Part shown: piece after piece, positions 1-7,776 of the stretch | Layout of the letters: each line of letters begins with the position of its first letter | How positions within the stretch are numbered: the first letter of the stretch is position 1 | NCBI RefSeq assembly: GCF_006385685.1 | Contig: NZ_VFRP01000001.1 | Location: forward strand, 310,001 to 374,000 | DNA length: 64,000 nucleotides | Direction of reading: 5' to 3' | DNA from: Amaricoccus solimangrovi | GTDB taxonomy: Bacteria; Pseudomonadota; Alphaproteobacteria; Rhodobacterales; Rhodobacteraceae | Position numbers and translations under genes: made by a program | The notes under the pieces: generated by a model | Seen by the model: only the letters and a program-made list of their open reading frames with translations | What the model was told of the DNA's origin: nothing | Database searches by the model: none

Positions 1-2
1 AG

Positions 3-1178
3 CGGGCGATCCATGCCTACGAGGCGGTGGCGAACGTTCATTTCACCCGCGTGGAGGGGACCGCCGACGTCAATTTCGGGCAGTTCGACATCGGGGAAGC
101 CGATGTGCAGGGCTATTCGTGGAACACCTGGACCTACAAGCCGACCGGGGATCTCTACGGCTATCCGGACGATGACGGGCTCATGCGGCCGAACGAGGTC
201 TGGTACGACACGAAGATCGGCGTCATCCATTACGACGTGGTGCTGCACGAGGTCGGCCATACGCTGGGACTGAAGCATCCGGTCCAGTACAGCGACGCCG
301 ATCCGGCCGAGCCCGTCCTGCCGCCTTGGGAGGATAAGGGCGAGAACACGATCATGTCCTACAACCGCGAGGCCGGGACCGACGAGCTCGGCCTCTACGA
401 CATCATCGCGCTCCAGAGCATCTACGGCCCCGCCCAGTCGCGGCGCGGCGACAACGTCTATGTCTTCGGCGAGGACAAGCTCATCTGGGACGGCGGCGGC
501 GAGGACCGGATCACCGCGCGCGACGCCGAGGAGGGGGTGCGCCTCGACCTCGGCGGCGGAACCTGGAACTACGAGGGGGCGAAGGGACGCTCGCTGCTCT
601 GGGGCGGGCAGGTCTTTCTCGGCTACTACACCGAGATCGAGAACGCGGACGGAAGCGCGTTCGACGACCGCCTGACCGGCAACGGCCTCGCCAACCGCCT
701 GCTCGGCCTCGACGGCGACGATTTCCTGCGCGGCCTGCGCGGCCCGGACCGGCTCGTGGGCGGCGACGGGGACGACACGCTCTCGGGCGGCGACAACCGC
801 GACCGGCTGCTGGGGGGCGACGGGGACGACTGGCTGACGGGGGGGCGGAACCTCGACCAGCTCCGCGGCGGCGAGGGGGCGGACCGCTTCATCTACACGG
901 CGGCGGCCGATTCGACGGTGCGCTTCCGCGACGTGGTGCTCGACTTCCACCGCAGCGAACGCGATCTGGTCGACCTCTCCGGGCTTGCCAAGGACGGGCC
1001 GGCGCTGCGTTTCGTGGGGACCGCGGGTTTCTCGGACAGGGCGGGGGAGGTGCGCTACGATCACCACGCGGCCGAGGGGACGCGGATCGTGGCCGATCTC
1101 GACGGCGACGGGACCGCGGATTTCGCGATCGGGCTCGAGGGGCACATCGCGCTGCGCGAGGCGGACCTGATCCTCTGA
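3..1178 (+). CDS. Serralysin-like RTX metalloprotease (5' truncated by window edge)
   Basis: Secreted zinc metalloprotease of the serralysin (M10B) type. The reading frame is open to the left edge, so only the C-terminal part is present. The zinc site HEVGHTLGLKH (bases 246-278) fits HExxHxxGxxH, and TIMSY (around base 350) is the Met-turn that follows it in this family. After it come glycine/aspartate nonapeptide repeats ([11 protein letters not shown] type, roughly bases 670-880), which bind calcium and form a beta-roll, then a C-terminal module ending in DLIL, as in type I secreted proteins. No secretion genes are nearby. The internal GTG at 27 is not a credible start because family sequence continues upstream of it. 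Confidence 0.9.
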   Translation, partial: RAIHAYEAVANVHFTRVEGTADVNFGQFDIGEADVQGYSWNTWTYKPTGDLYGYPDDDGLMRPNEVWYDTKIGVIHYDVVLHEVGHTLGLKHPVQYSDADPAEPVLPPWEDKGENTIMSYNREAGTDELGLYDIIALQSIYGPAQSRRGDNVYVFGEDKLIWDGGGEDRITARDAEEGVRLDLGGGTWNYEGAKGRSLLWGGQVFLGYYTEIENADGSAFDDRLTGNGLANRLLGLDGDDFLRGLRGPDRLVGGDGDDTLSGGDNRDRLLGGDGDDWLTGGRNLDQLRGGEGADRFIYTAAADSTVRFRDVVLDFHRSERDLVDLSGLAKDGPALRFVGTAGFSDRAGEVRYDHHAAEGTRIVADLDGDGTADFAIGLEGHIALREADLIL

Positions 1179-1206
1179 GGCGGGGCGCGCCTGGCCCGAA
1201 CGAAGC

Positions 1207-1229
1207 GGCCCGCGCGGGAGGCGCGGGCC
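1207..1229. terminator. Convergent-gene hairpin terminator
   Basis: Perfect 9-bp stem (1207-1215 with 1221-1229) and a 5-nt loop, lying between the converging protease and pyrophosphatase genes. It has no clear T-run on either side, so termination is inferred from position and stem strength. Confidence 0.55.
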
Positions 1230-1238
1230 GGTCCGGAG

Positions 1239-1775
1239 TTACTTCTTCACCGCGTCGAGCGAGGTCTTCAGGATCGATTCGGCCTCGGCCTTGTCGCCCC
1301 AGCCGATGACCTTCACCCACTTGCCTTCCTCGAGGTCCTTGTAGTGCTCGAAGAAGTGCTTGATCCGGTCGCGCGTCTTCTGCGGCACGTCGTCGAGGTC
1401 CTTGATATGGGCCTGGAACGGGTCGACCTTGGTGACGGGCACGGCGATCAGCTTGTCGTCCATGCCGCCGTCGTCCTCCATCTTCAGGACGCCGACCGGA
1501 CGGCAGCGGATCACGACGCCCGGATGCAGCGGGAAGTCGCAGAGCACGAGCACGTCGGTCGGGTCGCCGTCGGCGTGCAGCGTGTTCGGGACGAAACCGT
1601 AGTTGCAGGGGTAGAACATCGGCGTGTTCACGACCCGGTCGACGAAGACGGCGCCCGACTCCTTGTCGATCTCGTACTTGACCGGCGCGCCGCCGGCGGC
1701 GCCGCCCGTGATCTCGATCACGACATTGATGTCCTCGGGCGGGTTCTTGCCCGCCGGGATCGCGTCGATCTGCAT
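1239..1775 (-). CDS. ppa: Inorganic pyrophosphatase
   Basis: Cytoplasmic family I soluble pyrophosphatase, hydrolysing PPi to two phosphates and so driving biosynthetic reactions forward. The 178-aa length is normal for the bacterial family. Recognisable elements are the N-terminal VVIEI strand, the EIDKESGAVFVDR segment, the PCNYGFVPNT segment and the metal-binding acidic stretch DGDPTDVLVLCD. The start is an ATG with a GAGGAGA-type Shine-Dalgarno sequence just upstream. It is monocistronic, converging on the protease gene. Confidence 0.96.
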   Translation of the reverse strand: MQIDAIPAGKNPPEDINVVIEITGGAAGGAPVKYEIDKESGAVFVDRVVNTPMFYPCNYGFVPNTLHADGDPTDVLVLCDFPLHPGVVIRCRPVGVLKMEDDGGMDDKLIAVPVTKVDPFQAHIKDLDDVPQKTRDRIKHFFEHYKDLEEGKWVKVIGWGDKAEAESILKTSLDAVKK

Positions 1776-1889
1776 ATCCGTCTCCTCGTTCTTCCGGACC
1801 GGTTCAAATCCGGGCGTCCGACTAGCACGGCCCCGGGCAAGGCGGAAGGGGGCGCGCGGTAGGGGGAGGCCCCGCCGCCGCGGGGCCGG

Positions 1890-2765
1890 TCAGGCGGTCC
1901 GGATCCGCCGGGCGCCGTCGCGCAGGTTCACGACATTGGCGCAGACGATGATCGCGGCGCCGACCGCGACCATCGGGCTCAGCGTCTCGCCGTAGAGCAG
2001 CGCGCCGACGAAGGCGATGAGCGGAAGCCGCGCGAAATCCATCGGCGCGACGATCGTCGCCGGCGCCCAGCCGAGCGCCGAGGTCAGCGCGAAATGCGCG
2101 CTGACGCCGGTCACGCCGACGACGAGGATGTAGAAGAGATCCCCGGCCGAGGGCAGCGGAATGCCCCCCGGCAGCGACAGGACGAGGCTCCCCGCGCCCT
2201 GCGTGAGCGTCATGTAGAAGATCACCGTCAGCACGTGGTCGTGGCGCATGATCTGCTTCGTGTAGATCGTGTTGAGCGCGTAGCAGAGCGCGGCGACCGC
2301 GACCGCGACCTGACCCGGCCCGATCGGCGCGCGGCCGGGCTGCGCCACGATCAGCACGCCGATGAAGCCGAGGAGCGCGGCGATCAGCCGCGCGCGCGTC
2401 AGCCGCTCCCCGAGCAGGAAGGGCGCGAGCAGCGCGACCCAGATCGGGTTGGTGAATTCGATCGCCACGACCTGGCTCAGCGCGATGAGCGAGATCGCGT
2501 AGAACCAGAGATTCTGGCCGGTGTAGTGAATGGCGTTGCGCAGCAGATGCAGCCGGAGGTTCCGGGTCCGGACGAGCGAGAAGCCCGCGGGCCGGAGCGC
2601 GATGATCGCGCAGACGCAGACGAAGCCCACGCCCGAGCGGTAGAGCATGAGCTCGAACGTGTTCATGTCGACGAGAAGCTCGCGGCCCGCCACCGCCATG
2701 GCCGAGAAGGAGAGAACGGCGGCGCCCATCCAGAGGGCCGCCTTGAAGAGATTCTGGTGCTGCAT
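1890..2765 (-). CDS. DMT superfamily (EamA-type) transporter
   Basis: Inner-membrane protein of 291 aa with about ten hydrophobic segments in two homologous halves, the EamA/RhaT architecture of drug/metabolite exporters. The substrate cannot be read from the sequence. The characteristic end of the first half (NPIWVALLAPFLLGERL) and the matching motif near the end of the second half (FVGALLYGETLSP) are clear. It is transcribed alone, downstream of the UdgX module with about 100 bp between them. Confidence 0.88.
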   Translation of the reverse strand: MQHQNLFKAALWMGAAVLSFSAMAVAGRELLVDMNTFELMLYRSGVGFVCVCAIIALRPAGFSLVRTRNLRLHLLRNAIHYTGQNLWFYAISLIALSQVVAIEFTNPIWVALLAPFLLGERLTRARLIAALLGFIGVLIVAQPGRAPIGPGQVAVAVAALCYALNTIYTKQIMRHDHVLTVIFYMTLTQGAGSLVLSLPGGIPLPSAGDLFYILVVGVTGVSAHFALTSALGWAPATIVAPMDFARLPLIAFVGALLYGETLSPMVAVGAAIIVCANVVNLRDGARRIRTA

Positions 2766-2861
2766 GGACAGGCCCTCCGCGCGCTCCTCTATCGCCCGGC
2801 CCGTTCGGCGACAAGGGCGCGCGGGACGAAGCGGTTTCTTCCCGCGCGCGACGATCGCCGG

Positions 2862-4268
2862 TCAGGCCGCGAGGGCGCGCGCGGCGCGCAGATCCTCGAC
2901 GAAGCGCGCGTATTCGCGCGCCTTCGCCTCCGCGTCGGGCAGGCGCAGCAGATAGGAGGGATGCACGGTCAGGTAGCCCGGCCGGTCGCCGAACCGCCAG
3001 GGACCGCGGTTCTTCGTCACCGGCACCGCGCGGCCCGCGAGCGCCAGCGCCGCGGTGGCGCCGAGCGCGACCGTCAGCCGGGGCGCGACGAGGTCGAGTT
3101 CGGTCTCGAGCCACCAGCGGTAATGGCGCACCTCGCCCGCCGTCGGCGTCTGGTGCAGCCGGCGCTTGCCGGTCTGCCTGAACTTGAAATGCTTGACGGC
3201 GTTCGTGAGATAGCAGGCGGCGCGGCCGATTCCCGCCTCGGCCAGCGCGCGGTCGAGAAGCTGGCCGGCGGGGCCGACGAAGGGCCGGCCCTGGCTGTCC
3301 TCCTGGTCGCCCGGCTGTTCGCCCACGAAGGCGATGGCGGCGTGGTCCGGCCCTTCGCCGAGCACGGCGCGCGTCCCGCCCTCCACGAAGGGATCGGAGC
3401 GCGCGATGATCGCGTTGAGTTCCGCGAGGCTCGCGGGCCTCTGTTCGGCCATCGCCGCCACGGCGCGGGCCGGGTCGCGTTTGCGGGGCATCTCCGCCTC
3501 CTTCTCGATCATCTCGCGCGCCCGCGCCGGGGCCTCCGCGATCAGCCCGGGGATCGTCGCCGCCTCGGGCAGGTCGCGCCAGTAGCGCCGCGGCATCTCC
3601 TGGCGCATCCGGGCGGGATTGACCCGCGCGGGATTGAACGTCGCCGCGTAATAGCCGGTCCAGGCGGCCTCGACGGGATCGCCCGCCGGCGCCTCGTCCC
3701 GCGTCGCGGGCGGGCCGAAGGCGAGGCTCTCGCCGTTCCAGCGGACGGAGCCGACGGGCGTCAGGATCGTCCAGTCGAGCGCGCGGAAACGGTCGCGGAA
3801 GAAGGGCGCCGCCGCTTCGAGGATGAAATGCTCCGGCTCGAACCAGGCGACGTAGCGTTCGAGCCCCGCCTCCTCGACGCGGCGGAAGCGGACGAAGGCG
3901 TGCATCTTGTGGATCTCGCGCCGGATCTCGCGCGCCATGGCCCCGAGCCGGTGGACGAGCGGGTCGGACGGGTCGTCGAGCAGCGCCGCCTCGCCATGGG
4001 TGAGGCGCCAGCAGAGGTCGTGGAGCCGCGCGTAGCGTTCGGGGGCGCGGTGCATAACGACGGTTGCGATCAGATCGACCGCCGCCCGGGGCAGCGGGAC
4101 CGCCGGTGCCTCCGGATGCGGAACGAGGGGCCGGGCGTGCAGATCGGCGGGCGCGCCCTCCTCCTGCCAGACCACCTCGGCGGGCGGGACGCCCTCGGCC
4201 ATCAGCGCGCGCAGCGCCGCGCGGAAGCCCGCGAGATTGGCCCCGGCGCGGAGCGCGACGGACCGCAT
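2862..4268 (-). CDS. DUF4130-UdgX fusion: uracil-DNA-binding glycosylase-like protein
   Basis: A 468-aa two-domain protein. Residues about 1-250 match the DUF4130 family that accompanies a radical SAM repair protein. Residues about 275-465 form a family 4-like uracil-DNA glycosylase of the UdgX class. Visible motifs are GEQPGDQED (316-324), followed by the PFVGPAG segment, the UdgX-specific loop KRRLHQ (368-373) and HPSYLLR (436-442). In mycobacterial UdgX the histidine of that loop attacks the sugar and leaves a covalent protein-DNA adduct; H372 is the equivalent. The start codon shares one base with the radical SAM stop (TGATG), so the two genes are translationally coupled. The radical SAM gene lies upstream with a LexA box. 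Confidence 0.9.
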   Translation of the reverse strand: MRSVALRAGANLAGFRAALRALMAEGVPPAEVVWQEEGAPADLHARPLVPHPEAPAVPLPRAAVDLIATVVMHRAPERYARLHDLCWRLTHGEAALLDDPSDPLVHRLGAMAREIRREIHKMHAFVRFRRVEEAGLERYVAWFEPEHFILEAAAPFFRDRFRALDWTILTPVGSVRWNGESLAFGPPATRDEAPAGDPVEAAWTGYYAATFNPARVNPARMRQEMPRRYWRDLPEAATIPGLIAEAPARAREMIEKEAEMPRKRDPARAVAAMAEQRPASLAELNAIIARSDPFVEGGTRAVLGEGPDHAAIAFVGEQPGDQEDSQGRPFVGPAGQLLDRALAEAGIGRAACYLTNAVKHFKFRQTGKRRLHQTPTAGEVRHYRWWLETELDLVAPRLTVALGATAALALAGRAVPVTKNRGPWRFGDRPGYLTVHPSYLLRLPDAEAKAREYARFVEDLRAARALAA

Positions 4269-5473
4269 CAGAAGAGCTCCAGCTGGCGCGGCTTCGCCGT
4301 GAGCCGCGCGCGCAGGTCGAGCCGGTCGAGCCCGGGCGCGCGATGGTCGGGCGTCACGATGAAGGGCAGGGGCCTGCGCGAATTGCGGGTCAGCCGTGCC
4401 AGGTCGGCGAGGCGGAGCGCGCCGTGGCGCCGCGCGGCGAGGATGCGGTCCACCACCCGGATCCCCAGCCCCGGCACGCGCAGCAGTTCCGAACGGCGCG
4501 CGCGGTTCACGTCGACCGGGAAGCGCTCGCGATGGCGCAGCGCCCAGGCCAGCTTCGGATCGATGCCGAGGTCGAGCATGCCGCCCTCGGTCGCCGCCGC
4601 GATCTCCGCGAGCGTGAAACCGTAGGACCTGAGCAGCCAGTCGGCCTGATAGAGCCGGTTCTCGCGGCCAAGCGGCGGCGCCTCGGGCGGCAGCGCGCTG
4701 CTCGGCTCCGGGATCGGCGAGAAGGCGGAATAGTAGACCCGCGCCAGCCGGTGCTCGCGGTAGAGCCGGTCGCTCGTCGTCAGCAGCTCGGTATCCGTCG
4801 CCACGTCGGCGCCGACGATCACCTGCGTGCTCTGTCCGGCGGGGGCGAAGCGGCGGCGCTCCTCCCGCGCCTCGGCGATGCGCGCGCGGGTCTGGGCCAT
4901 CGCGCCCTCGATCGCGGCGGCCGATTTCTCCGGCGCGAGCCGCCCGAGGCTCGCCGCGCTCGGCAGTTCGAGATTGACCGAGAGCCGGTCGGCCCAGAGC
5001 CCGGCCTGTTCGATGAGCCAGGGGCTCGCCTCCGGGATGGTCTTCAGGTGGATGTAGCCGGCGAAACCGTGGTCGCGCCTAAGGCCCCGCGCGATCCTGA
5101 GCATGTCCTCCATCGTCCGGTCGGGCGAGCGGGCGATGCCGGAGGAGAGGAAGAGCCCCTCGATGTAGTTGCGCTTGTAGAAGTCGAGCGTGACGGCGAT
5201 GACCTCCTCGACCGTGAACCGCGCGCGCGGCGTGTTGGAGGAACGCCGGTTCACGCAATAGGCGCAGTCGAACAGGCAGTAGTTCGTCATCAGGATCTTC
5301 AGGAGCGACACGCAGCGCCCGTCGGGCGTGTAGGAATGGCAGATGCCGTTCGAGGTCGAGCCGAGGCCGCCCGGCCCCGCGCGGCGTTTCGGCGCCCCGG
5401 AGGAGGCGCAGGAGGCATCGTATTTCGCCGCGTCGGCGAGGATGCGGAGCTTCGTGGCCAATCGGTCGTCCAT
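4268..5473 (-). CDS. Putative DNA modification/repair radical SAM protein
   Basis: A 401-aa radical SAM enzyme of the family found next to DUF4130/UdgX genes; the reaction is unknown. The SAM-cluster motif C66-x3-C70-x2-C73 (CLFDCAYC) lies near the N-terminus. Three more cysteines precede it (C22, C45, C54) and could bind a second cluster. The C-terminal part (around 325-360) carries a helix-hairpin-helix-like segment (LLRVPGLGIRVVDRIL), a DNA-contact fold, which supports a nucleic-acid substrate. The start is supported by the family-typical N-terminus (DAAKYDASCASSG) and by GGTGA nine bases upstream. That ribosome site overlaps the SOS box. Confidence 0.88.
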   Translation of the reverse strand: MDDRLATKLRILADAAKYDASCASSGAPKRRAGPGGLGSTSNGICHSYTPDGRCVSLLKILMTNYCLFDCAYCVNRRSSNTPRARFTVEEVIAVTLDFYKRNYIEGLFLSSGIARSPDRTMEDMLRIARGLRRDHGFAGYIHLKTIPEASPWLIEQAGLWADRLSVNLELPSAASLGRLAPEKSAAAIEGAMAQTRARIAEAREERRRFAPAGQSTQVIVGADVATDTELLTTSDRLYREHRLARVYYSAFSPIPEPSSALPPEAPPLGRENRLYQADWLLRSYGFTLAEIAAATEGGMLDLGIDPKLAWALRHRERFPVDVNRARRSELLRVPGLGIRVVDRILAARRHGALRLADLARLTRNSRRPLPFIVTPDHRAPGLDRLDLRARLTAKPRQLELF

Positions 5474-5480
5474 CGCTAAT

Positions 5481-5495
5481 GTTCACCATATGTTC
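5481..5495 (-). promoter_or_regulatory. LexA/SOS box of the radical SAM-UdgX operon
   Basis: Perfect GTTC-ACCATAT-GTTC, matching the alphaproteobacterial LexA box GTTC-N7-GTTC. It ends 7 bp before the radical SAM start codon, and its orientation relative to the gene is the same as in the lexA box at 9343-9357. Bound LexA would block initiation or early elongation; damage induction is inferred. Confidence 0.85.
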
Positions 5496-5645
5496 GCGTG
5501 AAGCGCAATTCACGCTGGCGTGCCCGGAGAGAACGGAGCAGGATCGCGCCGGTTCCCGGGCGGAGGGCGGGATCATGGCGGGACGCATCCGGAGGGCTGT
5601 TCGGAGGCCGGGTTCGATCTCTGGGCCGCCCGCGGTCAGACGCGC

Positions 5646-6128
5646 TCAGTGCGTGAGCCGCACCGAAAGCTGGCGCAGCGCCGAGCGGTCGGCGGCGCTG
5701 AGCCTGGGCAGGCCTGCGGTTTCCGCGTGGAGCCGCGACAGCAGATCCTCCAGCTCCTCGATCTCGAAATCCTCGTAGTCGCGATCCGCGCGGGCGAAGC
5801 TCGCGATGGTGCGGGTTCCGTCGGGCATGATCGCGATGGTGGCGCCGTTCATCAGCCCGTGGTTCTTCGCCGCGTTGAGCACGCCGGCGCTGTCGATCCG
5901 TTCCAGATCGCTCCAGCGGACATGGCCCAGATTCTGCACGCCCCAGCGCACGGTCGGGTCGTTCACCACCATCCCGTGCTCCGAATAATGATCCATCCAG
6001 CGCTTCGGATAGGTCTGGAAAAGATAGGCCGGTGCGGTGAAGCGGATGTGGAGCGCGATGGCGAATCCGGCCGGGCTGCGGCGGTCGAGCTCCCGCAACA
6101 AGCCGGCGATGCTCGTCCGATGAGCCAT
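5646..6128 (-). CDS. LuxR-type autoinducer-binding domain protein lacking the HTH
   Basis: A 160-aa protein consisting of an N-terminal autoinducer-binding domain only. The conserved pocket pattern W..HY...G....DP...W is present (KRWMDHYSEHGMVVNDP and a following W). The sequence stops after LPRLSAADRSALRQL, exactly where the DNA-binding HTH begins in full LuxR proteins, and no HTH remnant was seen downstream in the strand examined. The start at 6128 is chosen because AAAGGGGGG precedes it; a longer frame to 6206 lacks such a site. It is divergent from a full luxR. It could titrate signal or form inactive heterodimers; this is inference. Confidence 0.82.
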   Translation of the reverse strand: MAHRTSIAGLLRELDRRSPAGFAIALHIRFTAPAYLFQTYPKRWMDHYSEHGMVVNDPTVRWGVQNLGHVRWSDLERIDSAGVLNAAKNHGLMNGATIAIMPDGTRTIASFARADRDYEDFEIEELEDLLSRLHAETAGLPRLSAADRSALRQLSVRLTH

Positions 6129-6141
6129 TTTCCCCCCTTTG

Positions 6142-6160
6142 CTCGCGACATGGTTGCGAG
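6142..6160. promoter_or_regulatory. Imperfect 19-bp dyad, lux-box candidate
   Basis: CTCGC-GACATGGTT-GCGAG. Seven of nine position pairs are complementary. It lies in the divergent region between the truncated and full luxR genes, 14 bp before the start of the truncated gene. Size and symmetry fit a LuxR-family operator, but sequence identity to a known lux box is weak. Confidence 0.4.
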
Positions 6161-6189
6161 ATGGCGCGGATCCGCCTAATCTCCATCCG

Positions 6190-6206
6190 ATGGAAACTAG
6201 TTCCAT
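6190..6206. promoter_or_regulatory. Perfect ATGGAA-N5-TTCCAT dyad
   Basis: Six-base perfect arms separated by ACTAG, in the same divergent intergenic region about 50 bp before luxR. Possible operator; the binding protein is unknown. Confidence 0.4.
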
Positions 6207-6256
6207 GGCGGCGGCGGTGAAAGAACTTTCGCGGGCGCCAGTGGCAAGTGGGTTGA

Positions 6257-6853
6257 ATGATAGCGCAGGACTTTCAGGAACTCGCCCCGGCAGGCTTCTA
6301 CATCGCCTTGCGCGTGGGTTTCGCCTTTCCCATGGTCGAGCAGAATCGCCTTCCGGAACTCTGGGTGCGCGAATACACGATGAGCGGCCTGATCGTGCAC
6401 GATCCGGCCATCGCCTGGTGCTACCGCAACGACGGCGCCGCGCGCTGGAGCGAGCTCGGAATCGAGGATGAACTCGGCGTGCTCGAACTCGCCAAGGCCC
6501 ATGACCTGCTCTTCGGCGCGGCGGTCAGTTGTCGCGACGCGGGTGATTCGGGACAGCGGAGCTTCGGCATCTTCTGCCGCTCCGACCGCGAGTTCGAGAC
6601 GGAGGAACTCGAGCGGCTGACCGCGCTCCTGCGCGCCGAGCACGCCGCGCTCGAACAGCCGCGGAAGCTGACGCCGGCGGAGCTCGAGACGCTCGGGCTC
6701 GTCAAGAACGGGTTGCTGATGAAGGAGATCGCCTGCGCGCTGGGCGTTTCGGAAAGCGCGATCAAGCAGCGGCTGAAGAGCGCCCGGCTGAAGCTCCGGG
6801 CCAAGACAGGGACCCAGGCCGCCGCCCGGGCGACCATGCTGGGCATGATCTGA
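6257..6853 (+). CDS. LuxR-family quorum-sensing transcriptional regulator
   Basis: A 198-aa regulator with an autoinducer-binding domain (about 10-130) carrying W36, Y40, D49, P50 and W54 at the family positions, and a C-terminal LuxR HTH (about 137-195: KLTPAELETLGLV then MKEIACALGVSESAIKQRL). It is expected to bind the acyl-homoserine lactone made by the synthase starting about 110 bp downstream, and to control that gene and others. It is divergent from the HTH-less paralogue, with two dyads between them. The start lacks a strong ribosome site. No specific luxR subfamily name can be assigned. Confidence 0.92.
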   Translation: MIAQDFQELAPAGFYIALRVGFAFPMVEQNRLPELWVREYTMSGLIVHDPAIAWCYRNDGAARWSELGIEDELGVLELAKAHDLLFGAAVSCRDAGDSGQRSFGIFCRSDREFETEELERLTALLRAEHAALEQPRKLTPAELETLGLVKNGLLMKEIACALGVSESAIKQRLKSARLKLRAKTGTQAAARATMLGMI

Positions 6854-6938
6854 GCCGTTTTCAGCCGAATTCTACTCCTTTCGAGCGTATCGCCCTGCGA
6901 CAGTGATTAACACGACGCGCGTCGCGGGCATAGCTTGG

Positions 6939-6959
6939 CTCATCCAAACAGAGGATGAG
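6939..6959 (+). promoter_or_regulatory. Perfect inverted repeat over the AHL-synthase ribosome site
   Basis: CTCATCC (6939-6945), loop AAACAGA, GGATGAG (6953-6959), ending two bases before the ATG. As RNA the right arm includes most of the Shine-Dalgarno (AGAGGATGAG), so the hairpin would mask it. As DNA it is a 21-bp operator-like dyad. Either reading implies control of AHL synthesis. Confidence 0.6.
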
Positions 6960-6961
6960 TC

Positions 6962-7573
6962 ATGCGCAACATCACTTTCGCCTTTCTTGACCAGCATCGC
7001 CACGGCGCCGCCTTCCACGACTTCCTGCGGCTCCGCAAATCCTTCTTCGTCGATGAACTGGGATGGGACATTCCCCATGACGACGAAGTGGAAATGGACC
7101 AGTACGACAACCCGCTCGCGCATTACTCGCTGGTGCTGCGCGGGGGCGCGGTCATCGGCGGCGCGCGCTGCATGCCGACCACCGCGCGCTGGGGCAATCA
7201 CACCTATATGTTGCGCGACGCGCTGCGCGGCGGGCTGCGCCACATCCCGCCCGAGGTGATGCCGGCCGACATCGCGACGCCCGAGGTCTGGGAATGCACC
7301 CGGCTCGTGATGTCCCACGACGTCGCGGGCCATGCCGAGCGCGCGACCTGCCTGTCGCTCATCGTCGACGGGCTGGTGCGGGTCGCGCGGTCGCGCGGCG
7401 CCGAGGCGCTGGTCTCGCTGTCGCCGCTGCCGCTGATGCGGGGGCTGCGCCAGCTCGGCTTCGACGCGCAACGCCTCGGCGAGCCCTATCTCAACGAGAA
7501 CGACGGACGCAAATACGCGGTGCTGCAGATGTCCGCCACCCCCGCGCCCGAACAGCTGATGGCGGCCGAGTAG
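6962..7573 (+). CDS. Acyl-homoserine-lactone synthase
   Basis: A 203-aa LuxI-family enzyme that joins an acyl group to S-adenosylmethionine to make the AHL signal. Conserved catalytic and binding residues are visible: R25, F29, W35, E44, D46, D49 (in FFVDELGWDIPHDDEVEMDQYD), R69 (GGARC), and E111/R114 in WECTR. It follows the luxR gene in the same direction after 108 bp. The ATG has GAGG eight bases upstream inside a hairpin. Acyl-chain length cannot be predicted from the sequence alone. Confidence 0.93.
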   Translation: MRNITFAFLDQHRHGAAFHDFLRLRKSFFVDELGWDIPHDDEVEMDQYDNPLAHYSLVLRGGAVIGGARCMPTTARWGNHTYMLRDALRGGLRHIPPEVMPADIATPEVWECTRLVMSHDVAGHAERATCLSLIVDGLVRVARSRGAEALVSLSPLPLMRGLRQLGFDAQRLGEPYLNENDGRKYAVLQMSATPAPEQLMAAE

Positions 7574-7578
7574 GAACG

Positions 7579-7613
7579 CCTGTCCCGCGATCGCGTCTGT
7601 ACAATAGGACAGG
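7579..7613. terminator. Inverted repeat after the AHL synthase, terminator-like
   Basis: CCTGTCC (7579-7585) pairs perfectly with GGACAGG (7607-7613), which is followed by TTT. The 21-nt loop contains the palindrome CGCGATCGCG. It starts six bases after the synthase stop codon. The long loop makes termination uncertain; an operator for the XRE gene is the alternative. Confidence 0.4.
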
Positions 7614-7776
7614 TTTCGCGAGTAGAGCGTCGGCGGGATAAGACGGGACGGGGGCGGGACCAGATCCCGCTCCTCCTCCCCGAGAGGGGCCGTGGCGGCG
7701 GAAGGGGGCGCCCGGCCGCCGCCACGAAAACGTTTGAACGAAAAAGATGATTGAAAAGGAAGGGGGCGCAGCCACT

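Noticed and set aside
2094-4625. An 843-codon open frame on the + strand
   Set aside because: It is antisense to the DMT transporter, UdgX and radical SAM genes, has an Arg/Ala/Gly-heavy composition typical of GC-driven shadows, and shows no family motif.
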